A stretch of 64,000 nt of DNA, taken from assembly GCA_947167745.1 (NCBI GenBank), contig CAMVJE010000004.1:1-64000 (forward strand). Reading direction: 5' to 3'. Position numbers and translations under genes: made by a program. Within the stretch, counting starts at the first letter, position 1; each line of letters begins with the position of its first letter. The notes under the pieces are model-generated. The model had not been told where the DNA came from. It saw only the letters and a program-made list of their open reading frames with translations, and made no database searches. Source of the DNA: an uncultured Treponema sp. (GTDB lineage: Bacteria; Spirochaetota; Spirochaetia; Treponematales; Treponemataceae). This document shows, one piece after another, positions 42,117 to 50,805 of the stretch.

Positions 42117-43598
42117 ATGCAAAAGTTATATACAGAGACTCAAAAAATTGATGCATCCTGTCGTGCTTCCTACGGTCTGACAGAAGAAATAATGATGGAA
42201 AATGCCGCAATTGCTCTGGAAAATGCAGTTCGGGATCCATACCCAATAAGCGGTGAGAGACGCAAACCTCAAAAAGTTTTAATTCTTTGCGGCTGTGGCA
42301 ACAATGGTGCTGACGGCTACACCCTCTCTCGTCGGCTTCGTTTTGATTATGATGTAAGTGTAATTCAATTTACAGAGCCAAAGTCTTCTTTATGCAGACT
42401 TCAAGCAGAAAGGGCAGAAAAATGTGGTGTGCGTTTTGTTTTACGGGAAGATTTATCTTTTTATGACCTCCGTTTTACAGATGTTATCGTTGATTGTGTC
42501 TTTGGAAGCGGATTCCACGGCGAATTAGACGGAAAGATTCAAGAATCAATGGCTGACATGAATGCATGTGAGTGCTTTAAGATTGCTTGTGATGTTCCTT
42601 CTGGGCTTCGAGAAGATGGTACTGTAACCGAGGGCGCTTTTGTTGCTGATTTAACTGTTACAATGGGTGCCCTAAAAACCTGCCTGTACAGTGACATGGC
42701 AAAAGATTACGTCGGAACAATATTTTGTGCTGATTTAGGTGTAAACCGCCGTTTATATGAAAATTCAAACAATTCAAATCTTGTGAAGGGCATGCTGCTC
42801 GAAGAAAGTGATTTAATGCTTCCTCACAGACCCCTCTGCAATGTGAATAAAGGTTCTTTTGGTCATGTTGTGATTGCTTCTGGCGAAAAGCAGGGAGCTG
42901 CTGCGATTGCTGGTTCTGCGGCCCTTCGTTTTGGAGCCGGTTTAGTTACATTGGTTCACAAACAAGTTTCAAAAAAAGGTCTGGATATTTTCCCGGAACT
43001 GATGGTTTCTTCTGAAATTCCCGAAAAAACAACGGCTCTTGCATTTGGAATGGGGCTGGGTGTAAAAGACGAAACAATCCAGCCATATTTTGATTATCTA
43101 TTAGAGCACACTAATATTAAGTGCGTGATTGATGCTGATGCATGCCATTCTTCAAATCTTAAGAGCTTCCTCGAAAAGCGGGAAGAGGGCATAGTTCTTA
43201 CACCCCATCCAAGAGAATTTAAATCGATTCTCAAGAATTGTGATTTAGGCGATTTTTCTATTGAGGAGATTGTTGTAAGGCGTATGGAACTGGTCGAAAA
43301 ATTCTGCCGTAAATTCCCCAAAAAGACAATCATACTGAAGGGGGCAAATTCACTTATTGCACATTTTGACGGCCATAATTATAAACTTTTCGTAAATCCT
43401 TTTGGCCGCCCTTGCCTTGCTAAAGGTGGAAGCGGAGATGTTTTGAGCGGTATGGTTGTGGCTTTGCTTGCCCAGCATCGAAAGACACTGGACGCTGCTA
43501 TAACTGCTTCTCTGGCACATTCTCTTGCATCACAAAAAATCAAATGTGATTTTGCAATGACTCCCTATGATTTAATGCAGGCTGTAAGTGAAATTTAG
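42117..43598 (+). CDS. nnr: Bifunctional NAD(P)HX epimerase/dehydratase
   Basis: 493 residues from ATG 42117; the in-frame start at 42096 is upstream of the -10 box and rejected. The N-terminal YjeF domain has MMENAAIALENAV, LCGCGNNGADGYTLSRRLR and DCVFGSGFHGE; the C-terminal ribokinase-fold domain has NKGSFGHVVIASGEKQGAAA, LTPHPREFKSIL and KGGSGDVLSGMVVALLA. It repairs hydrated NADH and NADPH in the cytoplasm. Stop overlaps that of the convergent rluA by four bases. Confidence 0.95.
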   Translation: MQKLYTETQKIDASCRASYGLTEEIMMENAAIALENAVRDPYPISGERRKPQKVLILCGCGNNGADGYTLSRRLRFDYDVSVIQFTEPKSSLCRLQAERAEKCGVRFVLREDLSFYDLRFTDVIVDCVFGSGFHGELDGKIQESMADMNACECFKIACDVPSGLREDGTVTEGAFVADLTVTMGALKTCLYSDMAKDYVGTIFCADLGVNRRLYENSNNSNLVKGMLLEESDLMLPHRPLCNVNKGSFGHVVIASGEKQGAAAIAGSAALRFGAGLVTLVHKQVSKKGLDIFPELMVSSEIPEKTTALAFGMGLGVKDETIQPYFDYLLEHTNIKCVIDADACHSSNLKSFLEKREEGIVLTPHPREFKSILKNCDLGDFSIEEIVVRRMELVEKFCRKFPKKTIILKGANSLIAHFDGHNYKLFVNPFGRPCLAKGGSGDVLSGMVVALLAQHRKTLDAAITASLAHSLASQKIKCDFAMTPYDLMQAVSEI

Positions 43599-44371
43599 CG
43601 ATGTTTTCCCTGCTCAATAAAATTCATGTGGGCTTTATCCTTTGCACTCAGCCGTTTTGGTCCCAGTGTAAAGGATTCTGTTTTTTTAAAGGAATCACCC
43701 TTTTCAACATAAGATTTCCATTCTGCAGGTTCAGCTTCTTCAAAATGTAATTTTTCGCCGGTTACAGGGTGGATGAATTCAAGAGTGCGCGCATGTAGAC
43801 AAAGCCGTCCAAAATGATCTGTTTTTGCCCGATAGTTTTTATCTCCAGCGAGAGGATAACCTTTTGATGCAAGATGCGCACGGATTTGGTTTTTCTTGCC
43901 TGTATCCAGGGAAAGTTCAAAAAGTGTATGCGTTTTTCCCCTAAGAATTGTTTTATAGTTTGTGCGGGCAGTTACGCTTTTTTCATTATTCTTTGCGACA
44001 TAGCCGATATTGTATGCATTAAAAGAAAGCTCTTCATCTATAAGACCACTGGCAGGAAGATAATGGTGTGGATTTTTTGGGTTTTCTGCAACAGCCCGAT
44101 ATAATCGTTCGGTGACCATATCATGCCAGTTATCCATTAATTTTTTTTGGGCATTTTCTGTCAGGGCGAACATCATCAGACCGCTTGTTTCTCTGTCGAG
44201 ACGATGAACTGGGAAGGGGCGGTGTTTTGCGGAGTAAGAGCCATTTTTACGCATAATGTCTTCAAGAAGTCCCAGAGCGGATTTATCTTTCTTTTGATTT
44301 GGTACGCTCAGAAGACCGGCCGGTTTATTGATTACGACGATATATTCATCTTCAAAGAGGATTTTTATCAT
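43595..44371 (-). CDS. RluA-family pseudouridine synthase
   Basis: 258 residues. IKILFEDEYIVVINKPAGLL opens the family; HRLDRETSGLMMFA contains the catalytic aspartate, and later GKKNQIRAHLASKGYPLAGD and LHARTLEFIHPVTGE. There is no S4 domain. It modifies specific uridines of rRNA or tRNA; which ones cannot be told. The last 30 residues (KKTESFTLGPKRLSAKDKAH) are a basic tail. Confidence 0.92.
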   Translation of the reverse strand: MIKILFEDEYIVVINKPAGLLSVPNQKKDKSALGLLEDIMRKNGSYSAKHRPFPVHRLDRETSGLMMFALTENAQKKLMDNWHDMVTERLYRAVAENPKNPHHYLPASGLIDEELSFNAYNIGYVAKNNEKSVTARTNYKTILRGKTHTLFELSLDTGKKNQIRAHLASKGYPLAGDKNYRAKTDHFGRLCLHARTLEFIHPVTGEKLHFEEAEPAEWKSYVEKGDSFKKTESFTLGPKRLSAKDKAHMNFIEQGKHR

Positions 44372-44418
44372 AATATGAGATGATAGCGAAAAAAACGAAA
44401 ATTTGATACTATTTATTT

Positions 44419-46692
44419 GTGGGATTGGGATATTTTAAGACTAAAGAATTCAAAAAAGATTTCGCTAAATACGCTCAGCGTTTTGTACCGGTTCTGGTGC
44501 TTTTTATACTTTTTCTGGCTCCTATAAGCATCGCTTCGCTTAATTTGTACGAAGACACTTCCGAAATTATAAAAATTTTCTGCTTTAAGCTTCCATTTGA
44601 TAAAAATCTGAATCTTGATTTAGGACCTGTAAGACTATTACTTTGGCTGATTTATTTTCTGCCTGTGAGCATAATTTTTTCCCTTGTAAATTTTATTCTT
44701 GAAAAAAAGGGATTCAGGTATTATCCGCGAATTGAATATTATGCAACACTTTTTTCTTTTTCAGTTTACATTTTCTGTGCATTTGTCTGCCTCATCGAAA
44801 ATGCAAATTCCTTACAGTGGTTTTTCAGGCTTCCACACTACATTTATGTTTTGTTTTTACTTTCCTTTGCCGAGCATGCATATCTTTCATGCCGGGGAAT
44901 TCTGTATCTCAGGGCATCAAATCCTGAATATGTGGAATACCGAAATGTCCGCGATGAAAACTCTGCCTACAAAAACCGTCTGTCAATAAAAACAAAATTC
45001 ACTTTTGTCATTACTGGAGTAATTGCCATCATCCTTATTGCCTTTATGCTCCTGATTCTTACCAGTTACAAAAAAATGTTTATTGAGGCTGTAAGTGATG
45101 TCGGACGCGCTCAAGCTGAACAGACAGCGGCTGTTTATGATTCAGCTGAAGGAAAATATGAAAAAATCGCAGCTTTTTTTGATGAACAAAGGACAGCAAA
45201 TAATTACGCTGAAACACCATTTGAACGAATTGATATTATAATCGCTGCACGAGCCGAGCCAGGTGTTTTTCTAGAAACCTGGGAACAGGCTGGAGAATTG
45301 CCGGATTTTAATACTTTTGCTTATACGACAGGCCGGCCAAAGCAGATTGATGAAAGTGAGAAAATCATCACTCAAGAGCAGGCAAAAGACTACCTTAGAA
45401 GATACAAAAACGGTTCTTACAAAAAAGAGTATGTTGCTGGAAAAATCGGCCGCACATGTAAATACATTTATCCAGTTACCTTTACCCGAAAAGCTGGGCA
45501 TAAATTAGTTGGATTTACTGTCGTCACTTATAAAGAGCAGGTTCTTATGCGCCAGTATTTCCGCACAAAGATTTTTGTCTTCACTGTAATCACGATATTC
45601 CTCTATTTGACAGTGATTTTTTCAATTCTTCTTTCTGACTTCATATTCAACCCTCTGCTTTTTCTGCGAAAAAATGTTCGAAAAACATCCCGCTCAATCG
45701 AAAAAATCCTCAAAGGAAGCTCAAGGAATTCAGCTTCGGCAGTTAAATTTTCTGACACAATTAAAACCAAAGATGAAATAAAAGATTTATCTCTTGAAAT
45801 CGGAGAGATGGTCGGGCTTATTAGGGGAATGATGCCCTATGTCTCATTTTCTACGCTGCAGCATGCAGACAAAAGCGGTGAAGAATCATCAAAAAAGAGT
45901 ACGAGCGCCAGAGATTTATGTTTCCTGTTTACAGATATCAGGGGATTTACAGCTCTCTGCGAGGGAATGCCACCAAAAAAGGTTGTGGAACTTTTAAATC
46001 ACTACCTGGATATTGAAACTCAAATTATTCTTGATAATGGTGGCGATATTGATAAATATGTCGGAGATGAAATGATGGCATTTTTTGCCGGCCCCCGAAA
46101 AGAAATTAATGCTTGCAAAGCTGCTATGCAGATTCGTGCATCTATGCGTGAGCAGCAAAAGCTCTCAATGGAAGAGGGGCTTACCTATGTCTCAATAGGA
46201 ATTGGAATCAATACGGGCGAAGTCATTTTTGGCTCAGTTGGTTCACGCACTCGAAAAGACTTCACTTCAATTGGTGATACTGTAAATCTTGCAGCCCGAC
46301 TTGAAAGCGCGAACAAAGCTTATGGCTCAAAATCAATCATAACTGAAGCCGTTTATCAGAAACTGCGAGGAATGTTCATTTGCCGGGAACTTGATTTTAT
46401 CACTGTAAAGGGCAAAACTGAACCAGTAAGAATTTATGAAATCCTTCAGCAGAAAAGCAATGCCGATAAAAACAATGCAACAGCAAAACTTACAGAAATC
46501 AAGGAACTTTTCGAAAAAGGTCTGGAATTTTATCGTCAGCAAGAATGGGCTTCAAGCGAGAAATGTTTCAATGAATGTGCCTTAAAGTATAACGATTTGC
46601 CGTCTGTGGTGTTTTTAGATAGAATAAGACATTTCAAAAATAATCCGCCACCTGTTGATTGGGACGGAGTTTTTAAAATGTCAGTAAAGTAG
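44419..46692 (+). CDS. Membrane class III adenylate/guanylate cyclase
   Basis: 757 residues from GTG 44419, with GATACT ending 8 bases upstream and no Shine-Dalgarno sequence. About five to six membrane helices lie in the first 170 residues and one each near 195-215 and 385-410, around a putative sensor segment (about 215-380). The cyclase domain (about 495-680) has metal-binding aspartates in FLFTDIRGFTALC and DKYVGDEMMAFF, and DTVNLAARLESA near the end. A C-terminal TPR-like tail (EKGLEFYRQQEWASSEKCFN) follows. It probably makes cAMP in response to an external signal. Confidence 0.92.
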   Translation: MGLGYFKTKEFKKDFAKYAQRFVPVLVLFILFLAPISIASLNLYEDTSEIIKIFCFKLPFDKNLNLDLGPVRLLLWLIYFLPVSIIFSLVNFILEKKGFRYYPRIEYYATLFSFSVYIFCAFVCLIENANSLQWFFRLPHYIYVLFLLSFAEHAYLSCRGILYLRASNPEYVEYRNVRDENSAYKNRLSIKTKFTFVITGVIAIILIAFMLLILTSYKKMFIEAVSDVGRAQAEQTAAVYDSAEGKYEKIAAFFDEQRTANNYAETPFERIDIIIAARAEPGVFLETWEQAGELPDFNTFAYTTGRPKQIDESEKIITQEQAKDYLRRYKNGSYKKEYVAGKIGRTCKYIYPVTFTRKAGHKLVGFTVVTYKEQVLMRQYFRTKIFVFTVITIFLYLTVIFSILLSDFIFNPLLFLRKNVRKTSRSIEKILKGSSRNSASAVKFSDTIKTKDEIKDLSLEIGEMVGLIRGMMPYVSFSTLQHADKSGEESSKKSTSARDLCFLFTDIRGFTALCEGMPPKKVVELLNHYLDIETQIILDNGGDIDKYVGDEMMAFFAGPRKEINACKAAMQIRASMREQQKLSMEEGLTYVSIGIGINTGEVIFGSVGSRTRKDFTSIGDTVNLAARLESANKAYGSKSIITEAVYQKLRGMFICRELDFITVKGKTEPVRIYEILQQKSNADKNNATAKLTEIKELFEKGLEFYRQQEWASSEKCFNECALKYNDLPSVVFLDRIRHFKNNPPPVDWDGVFKMSVK

Positions 46693-46699
46693 GTGACTT

Positions 46700-47128
46700 A
46701 TGAATCTTGAGACAGAGACTGAATTTAAAATCGATTTTAATGATTGTGATCCAATGCGTATTGTCTGGCACGGCAATTACATTAACTACTTTGAACGGGC
46801 CAGATGTGCGCTTCTTGATAAAATTGGCTACAACTACATCGAAATGGAAAAGTCTGGATATCTTTTTCCGGTAACTGAAGTAAAAGCAAAATACATGCAC
46901 TCGCTTCGATTTGGAGACACATGTCGGGCAAAAGCAATTCTCGTTGAGTATGAAAACATGATAAAAATTAATTTTGAGTTGTATAATGCGAAGACCGGAG
47001 AACTTACCACCAAAGGAACGGTCAGCCAGATGTGTGTTGAAGCTGCCACGGGAGAGACTCAGTTTGTCTGTCCAAAATGCTGGATCGAAAAAGTAGAAAA
47101 ATTCCTTGCCAAAGGAGGCCTAAATTGA
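46700..47128 (+). CDS. Hotdog-fold acyl-CoA/ACP thioesterase
   Basis: 142 residues of the 4-hydroxybenzoyl-CoA thioesterase type: FNDCDPMRIVWHGNYINYFE has the catalytic Asp and the H-x-N-Y of the family, and VTEVKAKYMHSLRFGDTCRA follows. The C-terminal CPKCWIEKVEKF is unusual and has a CxxC. It lies 7 bases after the cyclase gene and directly overlaps the LolA-like gene (TTGA), forming an operon with the LolA and MMPL genes. Confidence 0.88.
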   Translation: MNLETETEFKIDFNDCDPMRIVWHGNYINYFERARCALLDKIGYNYIEMEKSGYLFPVTEVKAKYMHSLRFGDTCRAKAILVEYENMIKINFELYNAKTGELTTKGTVSQMCVEAATGETQFVCPKCWIEKVEKFLAKGGLN

Positions 47129-47784
47129 TAAAAGAAATATTCAGCCTTAAAAAGACTTTTTTGATGTTTTTGGCACTTGCCTGCACCGCAAGTTCATTTT
47201 CTGACTCTCCAGCGCAGGAGTCAGCCGAAAAAGATGAGAAAGGCCTTGAAAAAGTATGCCAGGTGATTTCTTCAAAAAAGATTACAAAAGGTGACTTCAA
47301 ACAGAACAAACTCATCAAAAGGTTAAAAAGAGAGATGGCTTCCGAAGGAGTTTTTATTATTTCAGCGGAAGACGGAATTTTGTGGGAAACGGAAAGGCCT
47401 TATTATTCTGCTATGGCTATGACAAAAAGCGCAATCATACAGACAAATGCAAAAGGCAAAAAAACTGTTTTAAGTTCAAATTCCAATGCAACCTTCGAAC
47501 AATTCGCTACGGTTCTTTCATCTGTTTTTACTGGAAATTCAAATAGTCTATTAGAAAACTTTGAAGTAGAATTTGTTGGAACGACGGATAATTGGAACAT
47601 TAATCTTAAGCCCAAAAATTCAACTGTAAAAAATTTTGTTTCAGAAATCGAGATGGCTGGCAAAATTTCAATTGACAGAATGACAATTCATGAGCCGAAT
47701 GGAGATTTTGTCCGTTATGAATTCATGAATCACATTTATCCGGAAAATCTCACCGACGAAGAAAAATCTTACTTTAAGCCATGA
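47125..47784 (+). CDS. LolA-like periplasmic lipid/lipoprotein carrier
   Basis: 219 residues from TTG 47125, which overlaps the stop of the thioesterase (TTGA). The upstream AAAGGAGG supports this start. A hydrophobic segment KTFLMFLALACTASSFS acts as a signal peptide. Mature-part features of LolA: FKQNKLIKRLKREMASEGVF, DGILWETERPYYSAM and EFVGTTDNWNINLKPK. It likely shuttles a lipid or lipoprotein from the inner to the outer membrane for the adjacent MMPL exporter. Confidence 0.82.
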   Translation: MIKEIFSLKKTFLMFLALACTASSFSDSPAQESAEKDEKGLEKVCQVISSKKITKGDFKQNKLIKRLKREMASEGVFIISAEDGILWETERPYYSAMAMTKSAIIQTNAKGKKTVLSSNSNATFEQFATVLSSVFTGNSNSLLENFEVEFVGTTDNWNINLKPKNSTVKNFVSEIEMAGKISIDRMTIHEPNGDFVRYEFMNHIYPENLTDEEKSYFKP

Positions 47785-50174
47785 AAAAATTTTTTCCTTT
47801 GTGGATTGCTTTCCACGGACTGATAGTCTTCTCTTTTTTAATTTCTTTGTTTTTTAGCCCGAATATTAAATTCGCCACATCGCTGTTTGAAATATTGCCG
47901 CCTTCATCATCCCTTCATGAAGTGCAGGCAGCAGACGCAAAACTTGCCGGCAAAACGGGCAGAGCTGTTACAATACTCGTAAAGTCAAAAAGTTTTAGCA
48001 GCGCAAAAAAAGCGGCAGAAAGGCTTTGGTCAGCATATCAGACTCCATCAGAATTTTTTGATGAATTTTCACTCTATGTTGATTCTGGAATGGTCGCAAA
48101 AATTACGGCTTATCTCCATGAAAATCGATTTGTCCTGCTTGACGACGAAAGCCGCAATTTGATTGAAAGTGGAAATGCCTCTCAACTGGCTGATGATGCA
48201 CTTATGAGCGTCTATAGCGCTTTTACTCTTTCAGATTTGTCTAATTTGTATGAAGACCCATTTTTACTTTCAGAAAAAAGTTTACGGAGCCTTCTGGAAG
48301 GCGGAGCTGTTGCAAGCACGGCAATGTCTTTGCGGGATAATGTTCTTGCTGCTGAAAAAGATGGGGATTTTTATGTGCTCCTCAGGGGAAGAGTTTCTGA
48401 AAGGGGCGCCGCTCTGGCAAGTTCAAAAAGCACGGTAAAAAGTCTCTACAAAAAAATGCAGGAACTTAAGGCAGATTTTTCTAAGGAAACAGGCGAAGAG
48501 GAAATTGATTTTATCTGGTCTGGCGTTCCATTTCACAGCTATGAAAGTTCAAGTTCTGCACAGACTCAAATTTCAGTGATTTCTACAGTTTCATTGATTT
48601 TGATTGTGCTTGTATTTTTCTGGATTTTCAGAGCTTTTTTGCCTGCAATAGTTTCAGCACTGGCTGTTACTCTTTCCTGCGGAATCGGCTTTTTATCCAC
48701 GCTTTTGTTTTTCCGGGGAATTCACGTTCTTACTTTTGTTTTCGGTACAACCCTCATCGGAACTTGTCTGGATTATTCAATTCATTTTTTCGTTAACTGG
48801 AAGAATTCGAAATATAAGTCAGGTGAAGAAGTCCGGAAACATATTCTCAGAGGAATAACTCTTGGATTTGTTTCAACGGAAATTTGTTTCGCAGCACTTT
48901 TTCTTGCGCCATTCCCATTATTAAAGCAAGTCAGTGTATTTTTGTTTACAGGTCTTGCCGCAGCCTATCTTTCGGTAGTTGCATTATATCCGATTTTGCC
49001 GAAAAGTTCTCCATCAAAAAGGCATACAAATTTTGTTGCTGAGAAGAGCTCCTTGTTCGTCGGAATTCTGCACCGTTTTAGGCTACTTCCAATTATTTGC
49101 ATGGCGATTTCAATTCTAGTGATATTAATTAACTACCGTTCGTTCAAAATTTCAAATAACATTCAGGAATTGTACTCAATGTCTCCTAAAATGCTTGAGA
49201 ATGAGATTAACTCGGCTAAAATTTTAAACACAGGCTCAAGTGGCTGGTATTTTATTCTCAAAGGAAGCACAGAAGAAGAAGTCCTCCAAAAAAATGAAGA
49301 ACTGGATTCATATTTGAAGAACTGTGTTCTTGAGGGTAAACTCGGCTCATTCCTCTCGGTTAGTCAGTTTATTCCGTCAGAAAAAACTCAGCAGGCAAAT
49401 TATTCAGCCGCCGAAAAATTGCTAGCGCTCGTTAGCCAGCAGTATGAAGCACTCTCTCTGGCCGAAAGTAAGATCGAAAATCAAAAACTTGTCACTGATT
49501 ATATAAATAACTATCGTTCGTTAGCAAATCATTATGTCCATATCTCTGACAAAAATCTCCCTGAAACAATAACTGAAGCTACGGCAAATCTCTGGATTGG
49601 AGAAGTAGATGGATCATATTTTTCTTGTGTGCTACCTCTTCATGTAAAGGCCGAGGAAGAGGAATTTTTTAGGGAATATGCAGCCAGCAATGACGGAGTG
49701 TTCTTTGTAAATAAGGTAAAAGATATTTCTTCTCAGTTGGATCTGCTTTCAAAAGCCATGCTTCTGTTACTGGCTCTTGCATTCATAATTGTTATTGGGA
49801 TTCTCTTTTTCTTTTACAAGCCGAAAATTGTTTTAAAAATTGCTGCGATTCCGCTTACAGTAACTCTTGTAACAACGGCAGTCCTGCTCTTGTGTAAAAT
49901 CCATTTGAGCTTTTTCCCAATTACGGCACTGGTTCTTGTTTTTGGACTCGGACTTGATTATATCATTTACGCAATTGAAGGAAGCGATAACACTTTTGCA
50001 ATTCTGCTTTCTTTCGTTACGACAGCCCTGTCTTTTGGCGCTCTGGCAATTTCGACTTTTCCGCCAGTTCACATGCTGGGACTTACGGTTTTTGTAGGAT
50101 TGACTACAGCTCTTTTGACTGCATTTTGCATGACAGGCAGGGCAGATGATTTATCAGGCGAGTCTAATATTTAA
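47781..50174 (+). CDS. MMPL/RND-type membrane exporter
   Basis: 797 residues, start overlaps the previous stop (ATGA). Two halves, each with a large extracytoplasmic loop followed by a five-to-six-helix bundle: SVISTVSLILIVLVFFWIFR and later GTTLIGTCLDYSIHFFVNW in the first, DLLSKAMLLLLALAFIIVIG and VFGLGLDYIIYAIEG in the second. It belongs to the MMPL group of predicted exporters (COG4258-like). The thioesterase-LolA-MMPL order is the same as in aryl-polyene and related lipid export clusters, but no fatty acid synthesis genes are next to it here. Two CGTTCGTTAG-type motifs lie at about 49421 and 49509. Confidence 0.85.
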   Translation: MKKFFPLWIAFHGLIVFSFLISLFFSPNIKFATSLFEILPPSSSLHEVQAADAKLAGKTGRAVTILVKSKSFSSAKKAAERLWSAYQTPSEFFDEFSLYVDSGMVAKITAYLHENRFVLLDDESRNLIESGNASQLADDALMSVYSAFTLSDLSNLYEDPFLLSEKSLRSLLEGGAVASTAMSLRDNVLAAEKDGDFYVLLRGRVSERGAALASSKSTVKSLYKKMQELKADFSKETGEEEIDFIWSGVPFHSYESSSSAQTQISVISTVSLILIVLVFFWIFRAFLPAIVSALAVTLSCGIGFLSTLLFFRGIHVLTFVFGTTLIGTCLDYSIHFFVNWKNSKYKSGEEVRKHILRGITLGFVSTEICFAALFLAPFPLLKQVSVFLFTGLAAAYLSVVALYPILPKSSPSKRHTNFVAEKSSLFVGILHRFRLLPIICMAISILVILINYRSFKISNNIQELYSMSPKMLENEINSAKILNTGSSGWYFILKGSTEEEVLQKNEELDSYLKNCVLEGKLGSFLSVSQFIPSEKTQQANYSAAEKLLALVSQQYEALSLAESKIENQKLVTDYINNYRSLANHYVHISDKNLPETITEATANLWIGEVDGSYFSCVLPLHVKAEEEEFFREYAASNDGVFFVNKVKDISSQLDLLSKAMLLLLALAFIIVIGILFFFYKPKIVLKIAAIPLTVTLVTTAVLLLCKIHLSFFPITALVLVFGLGLDYIIYAIEGSDNTFAILLSFVTTALSFGALAISTFPPVHMLGLTVFVGLTTALLTAFCMTGRADDLSGESNI

Positions 50175-50802
50175 GACTCCATACTTTTTGTTTTTCGGCG
50201 GTAAGAAGTTCTCCCAAAGAAATTTCATCTTTCAGCTTTTTTTTGCCGTCTGGGGAAGAAAGGTTTATTGAGAGCTTTCCGTTTACAATTTCGTCTGCAA
50301 AAGTCGGGCCATACATTGATGACAGCAAATCCTGGTATTCCTGAAAGGACATCTTCTCACCAATTAAGGCTGGAATCATCATTAAGTCTAAGTAAGATTT
50401 TGCATCGTCATTCAAAAGAGTGTAAAAGTCAACAATTTGCCTGGGTCCGATTGTTAGTGTTATAGAATCTGCAGATTTTGTGATAAGTCCTGTTAAAGAG
50501 AGCTGATTTTTTGAGAGTTCATTTATTGTTCCACTTGCCGTGATGTCAGTCGGGGTGGGCAGTGTTGCGCTGGGATTTGTTGCTCCCGCACTTAAAAGCA
50601 AAGTGAGAATGTCTTCTTTGTTGAAGATAGCTGCCTTTTCATCTATACCGCTTAAATTTTTCAATGTTTTTGCTGTTGATTGCGAGAAACCTGTAGAGAA
50701 CAAAATTGTTGCTTCGTCAGAATTTCCAGCCTTTACAGATAAAGACGGTTTGCATGAGACGAATAAAAGTCCAAAAGCCAGAAGTAAAGTAAAAATCTTC
50801 AT
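50164..50802 (-). CDS. Lipoprotein of unknown function
   Basis: 212 residues. Signal peptide MKIFTLLLAFGLLFVSC with lipobox VSC at residues 15-17. The mature part has helical ATILFSTGFSQSTAKTLKNL and beta segments SGTINELSKNQLSLTGLITK. Family not recognised. It lies 3 bases downstream of the NlpC/P60 gene on the same strand, so the two form an operon; its 3' end overlaps the MMPL gene by 11 bases. Confidence 0.75.
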   Translation of the reverse strand: MKIFTLLLAFGLLFVSCKPSLSVKAGNSDEATILFSTGFSQSTAKTLKNLSGIDEKAAIFNKEDILTLLLSAGATNPSATLPTPTDITASGTINELSKNQLSLTGLITKSADSITLTIGPRQIVDFYTLLNDDAKSYLDLMMIPALIGEKMSFQEYQDLLSSMYGPTFADEIVNGKLSINLSSPDGKKKLKDEISLGELLTAEKQKVWSLKY

Positions 50803-50805
50803 ATC

